Source: Dyadobacter sp. 676
GTDB lineage: Bacteria; Bacteroidota; Bacteroidia; Cytophagales; Spirosomataceae
Reading direction: 5' to 3'
Length of the DNA stretch: 64,000 bases
NCBI RefSeq assembly: GCF_040448675.1
Contig: NZ_CP159289.1
Coordinates: 620,001 to 684,000 of the forward strand
Position numbers and translations under genes: made by a program. The notes beneath the pieces were generated by a model. It ran no database searches. It was not told the DNA's origin and saw only the letters and a program-made list of their open reading frames with translations. This document shows positions 1 through 7,657 of this stretch, one piece after another; the stretch's first letter is position 1; each line of letters starts with the position of its first letter.

Positions 1-1
1 G

Positions 2-418
2 TTTTACGACCGGCAATACCGGGCCGATGTTCGCTTTCAACGGCTATTTACGAATTTCGCCGTACTCGCGATCGTGATTTCCTGCCTGGGATTACTCGGG
101 CTGGCCTCCTACTCCACTATTCAGCGCACCAAAGAGATCGGTGTGCGAAAGGTGATGGGCGCTTCGGCTGCCAGCATTGTAGGCCTGTTATCGAAAGATT
201 TCCTGAAACTCGTCGGCCTGGCGTTTGTCGTCGCAGCACCGCTGGCCTGGATCGGTATGAGCCGCTGGCTGGAAGGTTTTGCCTATAAAACAGACATTGG
301 CTTATGGATTTTTGTCGCTGCCGCATTGCTCTCTGCAATGGTGGCATTCGCGACGATCAGCTTCCAGAGCATTCGCGCGGCATTGATGAACCCCGTTAAA
401 AGTCTTCGCAATGAATAG
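2..418 (+). CDS. FtsX-like ABC transporter permease, C-terminal end (cut by window start)
   Basis: The reading frame is open from the first bases of the window, so this is the 3' part of a longer gene. It encodes the last membrane module of a MacB/FtsX-type permease: a helix that begins around LAIVISCLGLLGLASY, the conserved loop TKEIGVRKVMGAS, two more hydrophobic helices, and the typical tail ALMNPVKSLRNE. In this family the permease works with a separate ATPase, usually to move substrates across the envelope or to signal envelope stress; the substrate is unknown. It overlaps the next gene by 8 bases (ATG at 411, stop at 416-418), so the two paralogous permeases are almost certainly co-transcribed and translationally coupled. 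Confidence 0.9.
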   Translation, partial: FYDRQYRADVRFQRLFTNFAVLAIVISCLGLLGLASYSTIQRTKEIGVRKVMGASAASIVGLLSKDFLKLVGLAFVVAAPLAWIGMSRWLEGFAYKTDIGLWIFVAAALLSAMVAFATISFQSIRAALMNPVKSLRNE

Positions 419-3101
419 GCCCCCTTATCCCCCTCGCTGGCCGGGCCGGCTGCTGCGGCTGTTCTGCGCGCCGCATCTGGTAGAAGAGCTCGAAGGCGAT
501 CTTCGGGAACTCTTCGCACGACGCGCACGCGCAAACGGCGCCCGCTATGCACGTGCGCGCTATGTGCGGGATGTGTTCAGTCTTGCCCGCCCGTTTGCAT
601 TCAAAAGAGAAGTATCAAAATATCCCCCATCGTCTGCATTTCAACCTGCTATGATCCGGAATTACTTCAAAATCGCCCTGCGCAATATGTGGAAGAACAA
701 GGGTTTTTCCGCACTCAATATCACAGGACTTGTAACCGGCATTACCGCCTGCCTGATGATCCTGCAATATGTGAGCTTCGAACTGAGCTTCGACCGGTTT
801 CATAAGGATTCCGATCGCATTTACCGCGTTACCAACGATCGTTTCCAGCAAGGCAAGCTCATCCAGCACGGCACCATTACCTACCCCGCTGTCGCTCCCG
901 CCATGGCCAGGGATTTCAGCGAGATCGAAAGCTACACCACCCTGGCGAATCCGGGTACTTTCAGCTTGCAAAAACATCGCAGGATATTTGAAGAAGACGG
1001 CGCTTACACGGACGAACGCTTCCTTTCACTCTTCACATTTCCCCTGGTTGCCGGCGACCCTAAAACCGCACTGGCGGCACCGCATTCGATTGTGATCTCG
1101 GAAAGGAATGCCAAACGTATTTTCAACGCAAAGCCGCAAGATTATATGAAGCTGATCGGCCAGACCATCACAGTCGACCTTGATACCGAGCCTTATCAGA
1201 TCACGGGCATTATGAAGGACTTTCCGGCGGCTTCGCATCTGCAATACGGCGCGCTCATGTCGTACGAAACACTTGCGCAGACCTGGGGCGACTGGATCAA
1301 AACAAGCTGGGAAAGCTCGGATGTGTGGCATTACGTAAAGCTACGGCCGGGTGCCGACGCCGATGCGCTGGAAAAGAAGCTGCCTGCATTCAGCGACCGG
1401 TATTTTCACGGAGACAAAGTATCCGGCAGCGTAGAGCAATTTTTCTTACAGCCGTTGCACCGTGCCCACCTGTTTTCCGATTATGAATACGAGATCGGGA
1501 AGGTCGAGAACGGTAAATCCGTATGGACTATGCTCACTATCGCTGTATTCATACTGATTATCGCCTGGATCAACTACATTAACCTTTCGACCGCCCGGTC
1601 ATTTGAACGCGCCCGTGAAGTAGGTGTGCGAAAAGTTGCGGGTGCCACATCCGGGCAGTTGGTCGGCCAGTTTCTCTCCGAGTCCGTCATGCTTAACGGG
1701 CTGGCACTGATGCTCGGTATAGTCCTCGCTTCGCTGCTGCAACCGGCTTTAAACGATATCATCGGCAAGTCGCTGTCGTTCGCACTTTTAACGGGCGCAG
1801 GCTTCGGCGGCCGGAGCTTCGCATTTGCGCTGGGCGGCATTTTTATGCTCGGCATTCTGCTTTCCGGATTTTACCCGGCTTTCGCATTATCGTCATTCAA
1901 ACCTGTACAGGTTCTGAAGGGTTCTTTCAAGCGGTCGGCCAGGGGGATATGGGTACGGCAATCGCTGGTGATTTTCCAGTATACGGCGTCTATGGTCTTG
2001 ATTGCAGGTACGCTCATTATTTTTAAACAACTCAAATTCATGCGTGAACAAAAGCTGGGCGTCGATATGGACCAGGTTTTGGTGGTTCGCGGGCCCGAGC
2101 TTACCCGCTGGGATTCCACTTCCATTGACCGTATCAACAGCTTTAAAACCGAACTGGAACGCATCCCGTCGGTCGAGATAGCGAGCGCTTCCGGTTCCGT
2201 GTTCGGTAGCCGGCTAAGCCGCAGCTTCAACATCCGGCGGGCAGGAGCCGGTGACGGGAAAGGCGTCACATTCAGCCGTATGCCTGTCGATGGCGACTTC
2301 TTTGAAACTTACAAAATTGCATTGCTCGCCGGCCGCAATTTCCTGCCTGGGGACTCGAATCCGGACGCCGGCAAAGTTAAAAATGCGATTCTTAACCAGT
2401 CGGCAATCAAGTTGCTGGGTTTTGCCAATGCCGCCGAAGCGGAGGGGCAGAAGTTCATTTTCAATGGCAGGGAATGGGAGATTGTCGGTGTTGTGAGCGA
2501 TTTCCATCAGCAATCGCTGAAACATAGTATCGAGCCCATCATTTTTGCGCCGTTCTACACCCTTTCCGGCTACTTTTCAATGCGAATCGAGGGGGCGGAT
2601 CCGGCCGGAAGCATTGCTTCGGTACAGGAGAAGTACAAAGCGTTTTTCCCCGGCAATAATTTCAAATACTTTTTCATGGACCAGCACTTCGATGAACAAT
2701 ACAGGGAGGACCGCACCTTCGGGAAAATCACCACATTTTTCTCGCTGCTCGCCGTGCTCATCGCTTCGCTGGGGATTTTCGGACTGTCGTCCTACACCAT
2801 TGCGCAGCGCACAAAGGAAATCGGCGTCCGTAAAGTCCTTGGGGCCACCGTTTCCGGCATTGTGGCCCTGCTTTCCAAAGACTTTCTGAAACTCGTTTTG
2901 CTCGCGGTCGTCATTGGCGTACCCATCGCCTGGTATGGCGTAAACTTATGGCTCAGCGACTTCGCCTACCGGATCGATATCGAATGGTGGATGTTCGGCA
3001 TTGCGGCCGTGGCATCTTTGGTCGTCGCTTGGGTGGCTGTGAGTTTTCAGAGTGTCCGGGCGGCGCTGATGAACCCGGTAAAAAGCCTGCGTAGTGAATA
3101 G
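411..3101 (+). CDS. FtsX-like ABC transporter permease with N-terminal prefix domain
   Basis: An 896-residue inner-membrane permease. Residues 1 to about 60 form a soluble, Arg- and Leu-rich cytoplasmic prefix (the permease prefix domain seen in Cytophagales). Then comes MIRNYFKIALRNMWKNKGFS and the first helix (about 100-125), a MacB-like periplasmic core domain, three helices around residues 380-500, a second MacB-like core domain, and the final three helices (about 775-890) with the TKEIGVRKVLGAT loop and the ending ALMNPVKSLRSE. This is the duplicated, 8-helix form of the family. It follows the partial paralogue upstream with an 8-base overlap. No ATPase gene is visible here, so the partner is encoded elsewhere or left of the window. 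Confidence 0.92.
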   Translation: MNRPPYPPRWPGRLLRLFCAPHLVEELEGDLRELFARRARANGARYARARYVRDVFSLARPFAFKREVSKYPPSSAFQPAMIRNYFKIALRNMWKNKGFSALNITGLVTGITACLMILQYVSFELSFDRFHKDSDRIYRVTNDRFQQGKLIQHGTITYPAVAPAMARDFSEIESYTTLANPGTFSLQKHRRIFEEDGAYTDERFLSLFTFPLVAGDPKTALAAPHSIVISERNAKRIFNAKPQDYMKLIGQTITVDLDTEPYQITGIMKDFPAASHLQYGALMSYETLAQTWGDWIKTSWESSDVWHYVKLRPGADADALEKKLPAFSDRYFHGDKVSGSVEQFFLQPLHRAHLFSDYEYEIGKVENGKSVWTMLTIAVFILIIAWINYINLSTARSFERAREVGVRKVAGATSGQLVGQFLSESVMLNGLALMLGIVLASLLQPALNDIIGKSLSFALLTGAGFGGRSFAFALGGIFMLGILLSGFYPAFALSSFKPVQVLKGSFKRSARGIWVRQSLVIFQYTASMVLIAGTLIIFKQLKFMREQKLGVDMDQVLVVRGPELTRWDSTSIDRINSFKTELERIPSVEIASASGSVFGSRLSRSFNIRRAGAGDGKGVTFSRMPVDGDFFETYKIALLAGRNFLPGDSNPDAGKVKNAILNQSAIKLLGFANAAEAEGQKFIFNGREWEIVGVVSDFHQQSLKHSIEPIIFAPFYTLSGYFSMRIEGADPAGSIASVQEKYKAFFPGNNFKYFFMDQHFDEQYREDRTFGKITTFFSLLAVLIASLGIFGLSSYTIAQRTKEIGVRKVLGATVSGIVALLSKDFLKLVLLAVVIGVPIAWYGVNLWLSDFAYRIDIEWWMFGIAAVASLVVAWVAVSFQSVRAALMNPVKSLRSE

Positions 3102-3117
3102 AATGGCACTTTTAACT

Positions 3118-3150
3118 GAAATTTTGACATTGAGAAAATGTCAAAATTTC
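3118..3150. repeat. 13-bp perfect inverted repeat between permease and hsp20
   Basis: Arms 3118-3130 and 3138-3150 are perfect complements around a 7-base loop. The repeat begins 17 bases after the permease stop and lies about 110 bases before the Hsp20 start. No clean T-run follows, so it is either a weak terminator for the permease operon or an operator for the heat shock gene. It does not match the CIRCE element. Confidence 0.6.
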
Positions 3151-3260
3151 TTCGAGCCCTGCTGGCACGGAAATTTGATAAGCGTCTTACACAAACGTAA
3201 ATTACTTTCAATTTACTTTTTAAATAAATCATTATTTAACACTTAAAAAGGAGGTAAATT

Positions 3261-3710
3261 ATGTCACTGATCAGAAGAAACCGGGATATGTTCCCGGCAT
3301 TCCCAGCACTATTCGACGACTTCTGGAGCCGGGATCTTTTCAACTGGAACCAGAACAATTTTTCTTCCACAAGTACTACCATCCCTGCGGCCAATATCCG
3401 CGAAACCGAAGATCATTTTGAGGTAGAAATGGCTTCGCCGGGTATGGACAAAAAGGATTTCAACATCCGCCTGGACGGTAATACGCTGACGATCTCTTCC
3501 ACCAAAGAGAGCAATCAGGAAGACAAACAGGAAAATTATAGCCGTCGGGAGTTCAGTTACCAATCGTTCCAACGGACATTCGTGCTGCCGAAGGACGTAG
3601 TCGACGAGGACAACATTACCGCGCAATACGAGAACGGTATCCTGCGGCTGACTATCCCGAAACGGGAGGAAGCTAAGCAAAAAGGACCTAAGTTAATAGA
3701 AATCCACTAA
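3261..3710 (+). CDS. Hsp20/alpha-crystallin family small heat shock protein
   Basis: A 149-residue small heat shock protein, an ATP-independent holdase that binds unfolding proteins in the cytoplasm. After a Phe-rich N-terminal arm (residues 1-40) comes the alpha-crystallin domain (about 43-140), with the core around VEMASPGMDKKDFNIRLDG and the closing ENGILRLTIPK strand. The C-terminal I-X-I-like tail ends in KLIEIH. The start at 3261 is well supported because an unusually strong AAGGAGG sequence lies 7 bases upstream, which is rare in this phylum and suggests high expression. The gene is monocistronic, with an inverted repeat upstream and a strong terminator just downstream. Confidence 0.95.
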   Translation: MSLIRRNRDMFPAFPALFDDFWSRDLFNWNQNNFSSTSTTIPAANIRETEDHFEVEMASPGMDKKDFNIRLDGNTLTISSTKESNQEDKQENYSRREFSYQSFQRTFVLPKDVVDEDNITAQYENGILRLTIPKREEAKQKGPKLIEIH

Positions 3711-3723
3711 GCATGACAAGTAG

Positions 3724-3748
3724 GAGGCCGGGAAACCGGCCTCTTTTA
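3724..3748 (+). terminator. Rho-independent terminator after hsp20
   Basis: An 8-bp GC-rich stem (3724-3731 with 3736-3743) is closed by a GAAA tetraloop and followed by a T-run. It lies 14 bases after the Hsp20 stop. Confidence 0.9.
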
Positions 3749-3771
3749 TTTGTACTCTTAATGGCATTTTC

Positions 3772-4671
3772 ATGACCCGGCAACCCGACTTCATCCACCG
3801 CCGCCGATTCCTCGGCCAGGCCGCATTAACAGCAGGCGCTTTCACATTGCTAGCGCCTGAAATACTATCCGGCGGAGCTCCCAAAGTATACACCGTCCGG
3901 CAAATCATCGACCTGGTCCTTAAAGAGGGCAACCTCAAACCGATCCCTGACACGGTCGACACCATCAAATCCGGTAGTCCCGATCAGTCCGTCACCGGCA
4001 TCGTTACCACGATGTTCGCCACGGCGAGCGTCATCGAACAGGCCGCCAAACTGAAAGCAAACTTCATCATCGCCCACGAGCCTACTTTCTATAACCACCG
4101 CGACGACCCGGAATGGGTAAAAGGTAATGAAATCGTCAAAAAGAAGCGGGCATTGCTCGAAAAGCATCAAATCGCCGTCTGGCGCTTTCACGATTACTGC
4201 CATTCCCTCAAACCGGACGCGATCCGCTACGGAGTGGTCAGGAAAGCGGGCTGGACGCAGTATTATAAGAACGAAACCGCCGCATTGACCATTCCCGCCA
4301 CTACGCTCGGCGAGTTGGTGAAGCACCTTAAAACCAAACTCGGCATCCAGAAACTCCGCTTCATCGGCGACCTAAACCAGCCATGTTCGAAGCTCGCCAT
4401 CATGCCCGGCGCCGCGGGAGGCCAGCGGCAAGTGTCGGTTGCCGAAACCGAAAAACCGGATGTACTCATCGTAGGCGAAACGCCTGAATGGGAAGGCGTA
4501 GAATACGCCCGCGACGGCCGCTTACTGGGCTCAAAAATGGCATTGATCGTACTCGGCCACGCCGTGAGCGAAGAGCCGGGAATGGAATATTTCGCCGAAT
4601 GGTTACAGCCAAAAATTTCAGGCATTAAGGTGACACACGTCGCATCGGGGGACCCGTTTCAGTGGGGGTAA
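3772..4671 (+). CDS. NIF3-family dinuclear metal-centre protein, exported (Tat-like signal)
   Basis: A 299-residue protein. Residues 8-30 carry an RRRFLGQAALTAG twin-arginine type signal, so it is probably exported folded. The rest resembles the NIF3 (GTP cyclohydrolase I type 2-like) family, which holds two metal ions: the first metal motif corresponds to NFIIAHEPTFYN and the C-terminal one to ALIVLGHAVSE, with an acidic residue at the following E-P position. Most NIF3 proteins are cytoplasmic, so a signal peptide is a variant found mainly in Bacteroidota and Planctomycetes. The true substrate is unknown. An ATG at 3761 is followed at once by a stop, which leaves 3772 as the start. Confidence 0.8.
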   Translation: MTRQPDFIHRRRFLGQAALTAGAFTLLAPEILSGGAPKVYTVRQIIDLVLKEGNLKPIPDTVDTIKSGSPDQSVTGIVTTMFATASVIEQAAKLKANFIIAHEPTFYNHRDDPEWVKGNEIVKKKRALLEKHQIAVWRFHDYCHSLKPDAIRYGVVRKAGWTQYYKNETAALTIPATTLGELVKHLKTKLGIQKLRFIGDLNQPCSKLAIMPGAAGGQRQVSVAETEKPDVLIVGETPEWEGVEYARDGRLLGSKMALIVLGHAVSEEPGMEYFAEWLQPKISGIKVTHVASGDPFQWG

Positions 4672-4674
4672 TTT

Positions 4675-4715
4675 TGAATGATTGAATGAGTGAATGAGTG
4701 GATGATTGAATGAGT
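4675..4715. repeat. Degenerate 7-8 base tandem repeat (TGAATGA type)
   Basis: Repeated GAATGA(T/G)T units run directly after the NIF3 gene, then fade into a GATGACTTAATGACT-like stretch up to about 4790. A similar tract on the opposite strand lies next to the related small-protein locus at 22.2 kb. Nothing coding is seen. Confidence 0.6.
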
Positions 4716-4860
4716 TGCCGTGGAAAGCGGGATGACTTAATGACTCGCGATGGAACGGAATGACGGGAACAATCAAATGACTGAGAGCCTTCATTCCCAA
4801 GGGCCCTGGACCAGGGGACACTCGGGGAAGAATGCTTACAATATGCTACGCTTCTAATAT

Positions 4861-4960
4861 TCCGGTGCTCTGCCCCATTGACGAAAGGTGCAGAGCACCG
4901 AAATACTTGTAGATACGTTTCCATATTGTCCCCACGTGTTTAAGGTGCAGCGCACCGAAA
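4861..4960. repeat. Dispersed palindromic intergenic repeat (GGTGCAG-GCACCG type)
   Basis: An 11-bp inverted repeat (4863-4873 with 4890-4900) is followed 54 bases further on by a second, near-identical palindrome (4944-4957). Both are followed by GAAA. The stretch between them translates as fragments like KRIYKYFGALHL, a phrase that from memory recurs in spurious short ORFs of Cytophagales genomes, so this is probably a member of a genome-wide REP-like family. That cannot be tested from one window. Confidence 0.6.
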
Positions 4961-4990
4961 CATGGTAACGGGTCGTTACGACCGCATCGG

Positions 4991-5236
4991 TCATGCAGTG
5001 TTACGAATCCGCTCGACTCTTTCGAAGAAGCCCAGCAAGTCTTTGAAGGTAAAAAAGGTGTTTGCAATCTCCGGGCTGTAACCCAACTCCTTCTGCGCGA
5101 GCATAAAGCCGCTGAACATCGTCCAGAGCTCGGCTACCCAGCTTTCGGCGCTATCGCTGCTCAATAGTGTGCTCACCTCGCGGCCATACGCGAGAAGTCT
5201 TGAATCCGGGGATTCGGTGTTTGATAGTGTGGTCAT
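4991..5236 (-). CDS. Small protein of unknown function, paralogue of the 22.2-kb copy
   Basis: 81 residues, soluble, mildly acidic, with no signal peptide. It is not recognised as a named family. It is clearly homologous to the protein encoded at 22238-22467: both begin around ESPDS..LAY, continue with V.TLLS, a W-V-x-x-L-W block, then M.AQ.ELG..P and F.TF..L..FF. The start at 5236 is favoured because that ATG lies in a 13-base sequence repeated exactly at the start of the upstream leader ORF (5359-5371). A structured element lies between the two starts. The paralogue shares the leader, the RNA structure and the spacing, so the protein and its leader form one inherited unit. Confidence 0.75.
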   Translation of the reverse strand: MTTLSNTESPDSRLLAYGREVSTLLSSDSAESWVAELWTMFSGFMLAQKELGYSPEIANTFFTFKDLLGFFERVERIRNTA

Positions 5237-5267
5237 TTGGCTTAGACGTTTAAGGATGAATGAAGGC

Positions 5268-5341
5268 GCCCTGTTTTAGGTGTCCTAATGTCGCTAAGCG
5301 GACATCCGGGAGTTTTCACAGAACCCGCACCATAACAGGGC
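5268..5341 (-). promoter_or_regulatory. Conserved three-way-junction RNA element, copy 1
   Basis: The outer stem pairs 5268-5275 with 5334-5341 and 5279-5282 with 5328-5331. Inside are two hairpins: 5288-5292 with 5301-5305, and 5307-5310 with 5324-5327. The copy at 22495-22569 keeps the same fold with compensatory changes in the inner stems. The loop at 5293-5299 is complementary to the direct repeats at 5233-5245 and 5359-5371. It lies in the leader of the small gene on the minus strand. A riboswitch-like or translational control element is inferred; no known class was recognised. Confidence 0.65.
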
Positions 5342-5362
5342 ATTTCTTGCAAAATTTTTCAT
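5294..5362 (-). CDS. Leader peptide ORF with ALLWCG core, copy 1
   Basis: 22 codons starting at ATG 5362, within a direct repeat of the start region of the downstream small gene. The middle reads NALLWCG. The copy at 22504-22590 has the same ATG-to-core spacing (7 codons), an identical ALLWCG core with a synonymous Cys codon change, and then an aligned Glu-x-Ser. The stop codon here falls inside the loop of the inner hairpin. Read as a leader peptide whose translation could open the RNA structure; this is inferred from two copies only. Confidence 0.5.
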   Translation of the reverse strand: MKNFARNALLWCGFCENSRMSA

Positions 5363-5519
5363 TTGGCTTAGCTTTTAGGAGGCCGCATGTTAGGGAGAAC
5401 TTTACAAGAATACAAATCAGAGCCGCTGAGAAAGGACTTCCAAAGGACGTATGATACAGATGAATGTGCAAACCGCGCTGGTTGGTAATCATATGGATCC
5501 CGTCCGGAAATTCAGAATC

Positions 5520-6707
5520 TCACGCAATCATCCCATGCGGGTCAATCACGAACTTCTTGGCCGCACCCTTGTCAAAATCCGCGTAGCCTCTCGGAGCGTC
5601 TTGCAGGGATATCACTTCCACATTCACGGCCTTCGCGATTTGTATTTTATCCCACAAAATAGCGTTCATCAGGTTGCGGTGGTATTTCATTACCGGGCAT
5701 TGACCTGTGTAAAATGAATGCGATTTGGCCCAGCCAAGGCCGATGCGGATGCTGAGACTGCCTTCTTTGGCGGCCGCGTCGCGGGCTCCGGGGTCGCCGG
5801 TGACGTACAGGCCCGGAATACCGATGGCGCCACCGGCGCGCGTGACGGCCATGGCCGTGTTCAGCACAGTAGCGGGGCGTTCCTCTACCGCGTGGGCGCC
5901 GTGGCCGCGTGCCTCAAAGCCGACGCAATCAACGAAGCAGTCGACTTCGGGAACGCCGACGATCTCGGCAATGGCTTGCTCCAATGGCGTGTCTTTAGTC
6001 AGGTCGATCACCTCGCAGCCGAAGCTGGCTGCCTGCGCGAGGCGTTCGGGGATCATATCGCCGACGATCACAACGGCCGCCCCGAGCAGGTGGCACGAGG
6101 CTGCACAAGCGAGACCAACCGGGCCCGCACCCGCTACATATACGATCGAGCCCGGCCCTACCCCGGCGGTGACTGCACCATGGAAGCCGGTCGGGAAAAT
6201 ATCGGACAGCAACGTAAGGTCCTTGATTTTGGCCATCGCCTGGTCTTTGTCCGGGAATTTCAGCAGGTTAAAGTCGGCATACGGCACCATTACATACTCC
6301 GCTTGCCCGCCTACCCAGCCACCCATGTCCACATAGCCGTACGCGGCGCCGGGGCGCGAGGGGTTCACGTTGAGGCAAATGCCCGTTTTGCCTTCCTTGC
6401 AGTTGCGACAGCGACCGCAGGCGATATTGAATGGTACGGAAACGAGGTCGCCGACTTTGATAAACTCGACGTCGCGGCCGGCCTCTATCACGAGGCCCGT
6501 GATTTCATGCCCGAGCACGAGCCCCGCCGGAGCGGTGGTCCGGCCGCGGACCATGTGCTGGTCGCTGCCGCAAATGTTGGTGGAAACGATTTTCAGGATG
6601 ACGCCGTGCTCACACTTGCGATCGCCCAGCGCGAGTTTCGGGTATTCGATTTCCTGCACTTCGACCTCACCGGGCCGGATGTAAGCTACTCCATGGTTTT
6701 GGCACAT
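5520..6707 (-). CDS. fdhA: Glutathione-independent formaldehyde dehydrogenase
   Basis: A 395-residue zinc-dependent medium-chain dehydrogenase of the Pseudomonas putida formaldehyde dehydrogenase type, which oxidises formaldehyde to formate (or dismutates aldehydes) with tightly bound NAD and no glutathione. Visible features are the catalytic zinc ligands in ICGSDQ (about Cys46) and LGHE (about 67-68), the structural zinc cysteines in the segment ACGRCRNCKEGKTGIC, and the Rossmann glycine motif VAGAGPVGLAC. The insertion near GGWVGGQAEYVMVPYADFNL is typical of this subfamily. Length matches the family (about 398). It stands alone on the minus strand, after a gap with the small-protein locus. 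Role: formaldehyde detoxification. Confidence 0.93.
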   Translation of the reverse strand: MCQNHGVAYIRPGEVEVQEIEYPKLALGDRKCEHGVILKIVSTNICGSDQHMVRGRTTAPAGLVLGHEITGLVIEAGRDVEFIKVGDLVSVPFNIACGRCRNCKEGKTGICLNVNPSRPGAAYGYVDMGGWVGGQAEYVMVPYADFNLLKFPDKDQAMAKIKDLTLLSDIFPTGFHGAVTAGVGPGSIVYVAGAGPVGLACAASCHLLGAAVVIVGDMIPERLAQAASFGCEVIDLTKDTPLEQAIAEIVGVPEVDCFVDCVGFEARGHGAHAVEERPATVLNTAMAVTRAGGAIGIPGLYVTGDPGARDAAAKEGSLSIRIGLGWAKSHSFYTGQCPVMKYHRNLMNAILWDKIQIAKAVNVEVISLQDAPRGYADFDKGAAKKFVIDPHGMIA

Positions 6708-6874
6708 AAGCTAAGATTTAAGGGTTAGTACTAAATCTTTGATCATCTTACAATTATCAAAGTCAAGCGTCTTTACCTCTTAATTTACTCCTACATAAAC
6801 CATAAAAAGTTACAAATCACCCTCCGATTGTGCCAGAGGGCAATTTCAGGAAATGACTGGAAAGACCGCGTGGC

Positions 6875-7453
6875 TCAGCGTTTCACGGCAAGGATAATGC
6901 CCGTCGCCCACACCTGCTTGGTAATAGACAGATCAGGACGTGTATCGAGGTATTCGATGAGTTTCGATGCTTTCCGGTCGTGCCCTTCCGGCCAGTTGGG
7001 TTGCGGGAGCATGTCGTCGATAATATAAAATGCACCGGGATTGAGCATGTCGAGGACTTCATCCAGCATAAGGTATTTACCATGCCAGGTATCGGCGAAA
7101 ATGTAGTCGTATTTTTCGCCGGGATGGGCCTTCACCCAATCCCCGCCATCGGTATGCACGAGCGTGAGGCGCGGGTCGCTGCCCAGGTGATTTTCGGCTA
7201 TTTCGAGGAAGTTCGCGTCGTTATCAATCGATACAAGCGCGGAATGCGCGTCCATGCCGTCGAGTATCCATGCCGTAGAAAGGCCGGTGCCGGTGCCGAG
7301 TTCGAGGAACGTGCCGCCGGGCTTCGATGCGGCGAGGGTCTTCAATAACGAACAGGTGTAAATGTCGGAGGCCATTGTGAAGCCGGAGGCTTTGGTCGCC
7401 TCGTCGATGGAAAGATAAGCGGCCGGTAGCGGCTGGCGGATGTCCTGGTTCAT
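6875..7453 (-). CDS. Class I SAM-dependent methyltransferase (O-methyltransferase type)
   Basis: About 192 residues from ATG 7453; a TTG 33 bases further upstream is open but unlikely. Motif I is FLELGTGTGLSTAWI, followed by an acidic end of strand 2 (SIDND), the motif around YDYIFADTWHGKY, and IIDDMLPQPNW. This ordering resembles class I O-methyltransferases such as the catechol or caffeoyl-CoA type, which usually need a divalent metal bound near such acidic residues. The substrate cannot be told from sequence. It follows fdhA in the same direction but with a gap of about 170 bases, so a shared transcript is possible and unproven. Confidence 0.8.
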   Translation of the reverse strand: MNQDIRQPLPAAYLSIDEATKASGFTMASDIYTCSLLKTLAASKPGGTFLELGTGTGLSTAWILDGMDAHSALVSIDNDANFLEIAENHLGSDPRLTLVHTDGGDWVKAHPGEKYDYIFADTWHGKYLMLDEVLDMLNPGAFYIIDDMLPQPNWPEGHDRKASKLIEYLDTRPDLSITKQVWATGIILAVKR

Positions 7454-7591
7454 GAGCGGTTTTGGTGGTGGAGATAAAGCGTGCAAAAAACCGATATTCG
7501 GCGACTTTTAAAAGGGTTAGCCGAGATTTACCGCTTAATAAATCGATCTAAAAATGACGCATTTATACAACAGTAAGGAATATCAAACCCT

Positions 7592-7599
7592 TACTTTTG
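7592..7599 (+). promoter_or_regulatory. Candidate Bacteroidota -7 box (TACTTTTG)
   Basis: Exact match to TAnnTTTG about 60 bases before the start of the ScyD/ScyE-type gene. No convincing -33 TTG is seen at the expected distance, so support is partial. Confidence 0.4.
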
Positions 7600-7657
7600 C
7601 CTGTACCTCTTGCTAATTCCTTTCCGATCTTTTCCATTTTAAACCAACTCAACCAGT

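Larger units (their letters stand above)
5233..5371. repeat. Direct repeats flanking leader element, copy 1
   Basis: A 13-base sequence occurs at 5233-5245 and at 5359-5371 in the same orientation. On the minus strand each copy contains the ATG of one ORF: the leader (5362) and the small protein (5236). The repeat is different in the second locus, where a different 15-base repeat fills the same places. Confidence 0.75.

Noticed and set aside
5260..5454. A 64-residue plus-strand ORF across the leader element, with a matching stretch (HVRENFT..IQ) in copy 2
   Set aside because: The match is due to a conserved DNA block upstream of the leader; the distance to the hairpin differs by 2 bases between copies, so the plus frame is not kept, while the minus-strand leader frame is.
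5718..6728. A 336-residue plus-strand ORF opposite formaldehyde dehydrogenase
   Set aside because: Antisense shadow of a clear enzyme gene; no domain and no plausible start signals.
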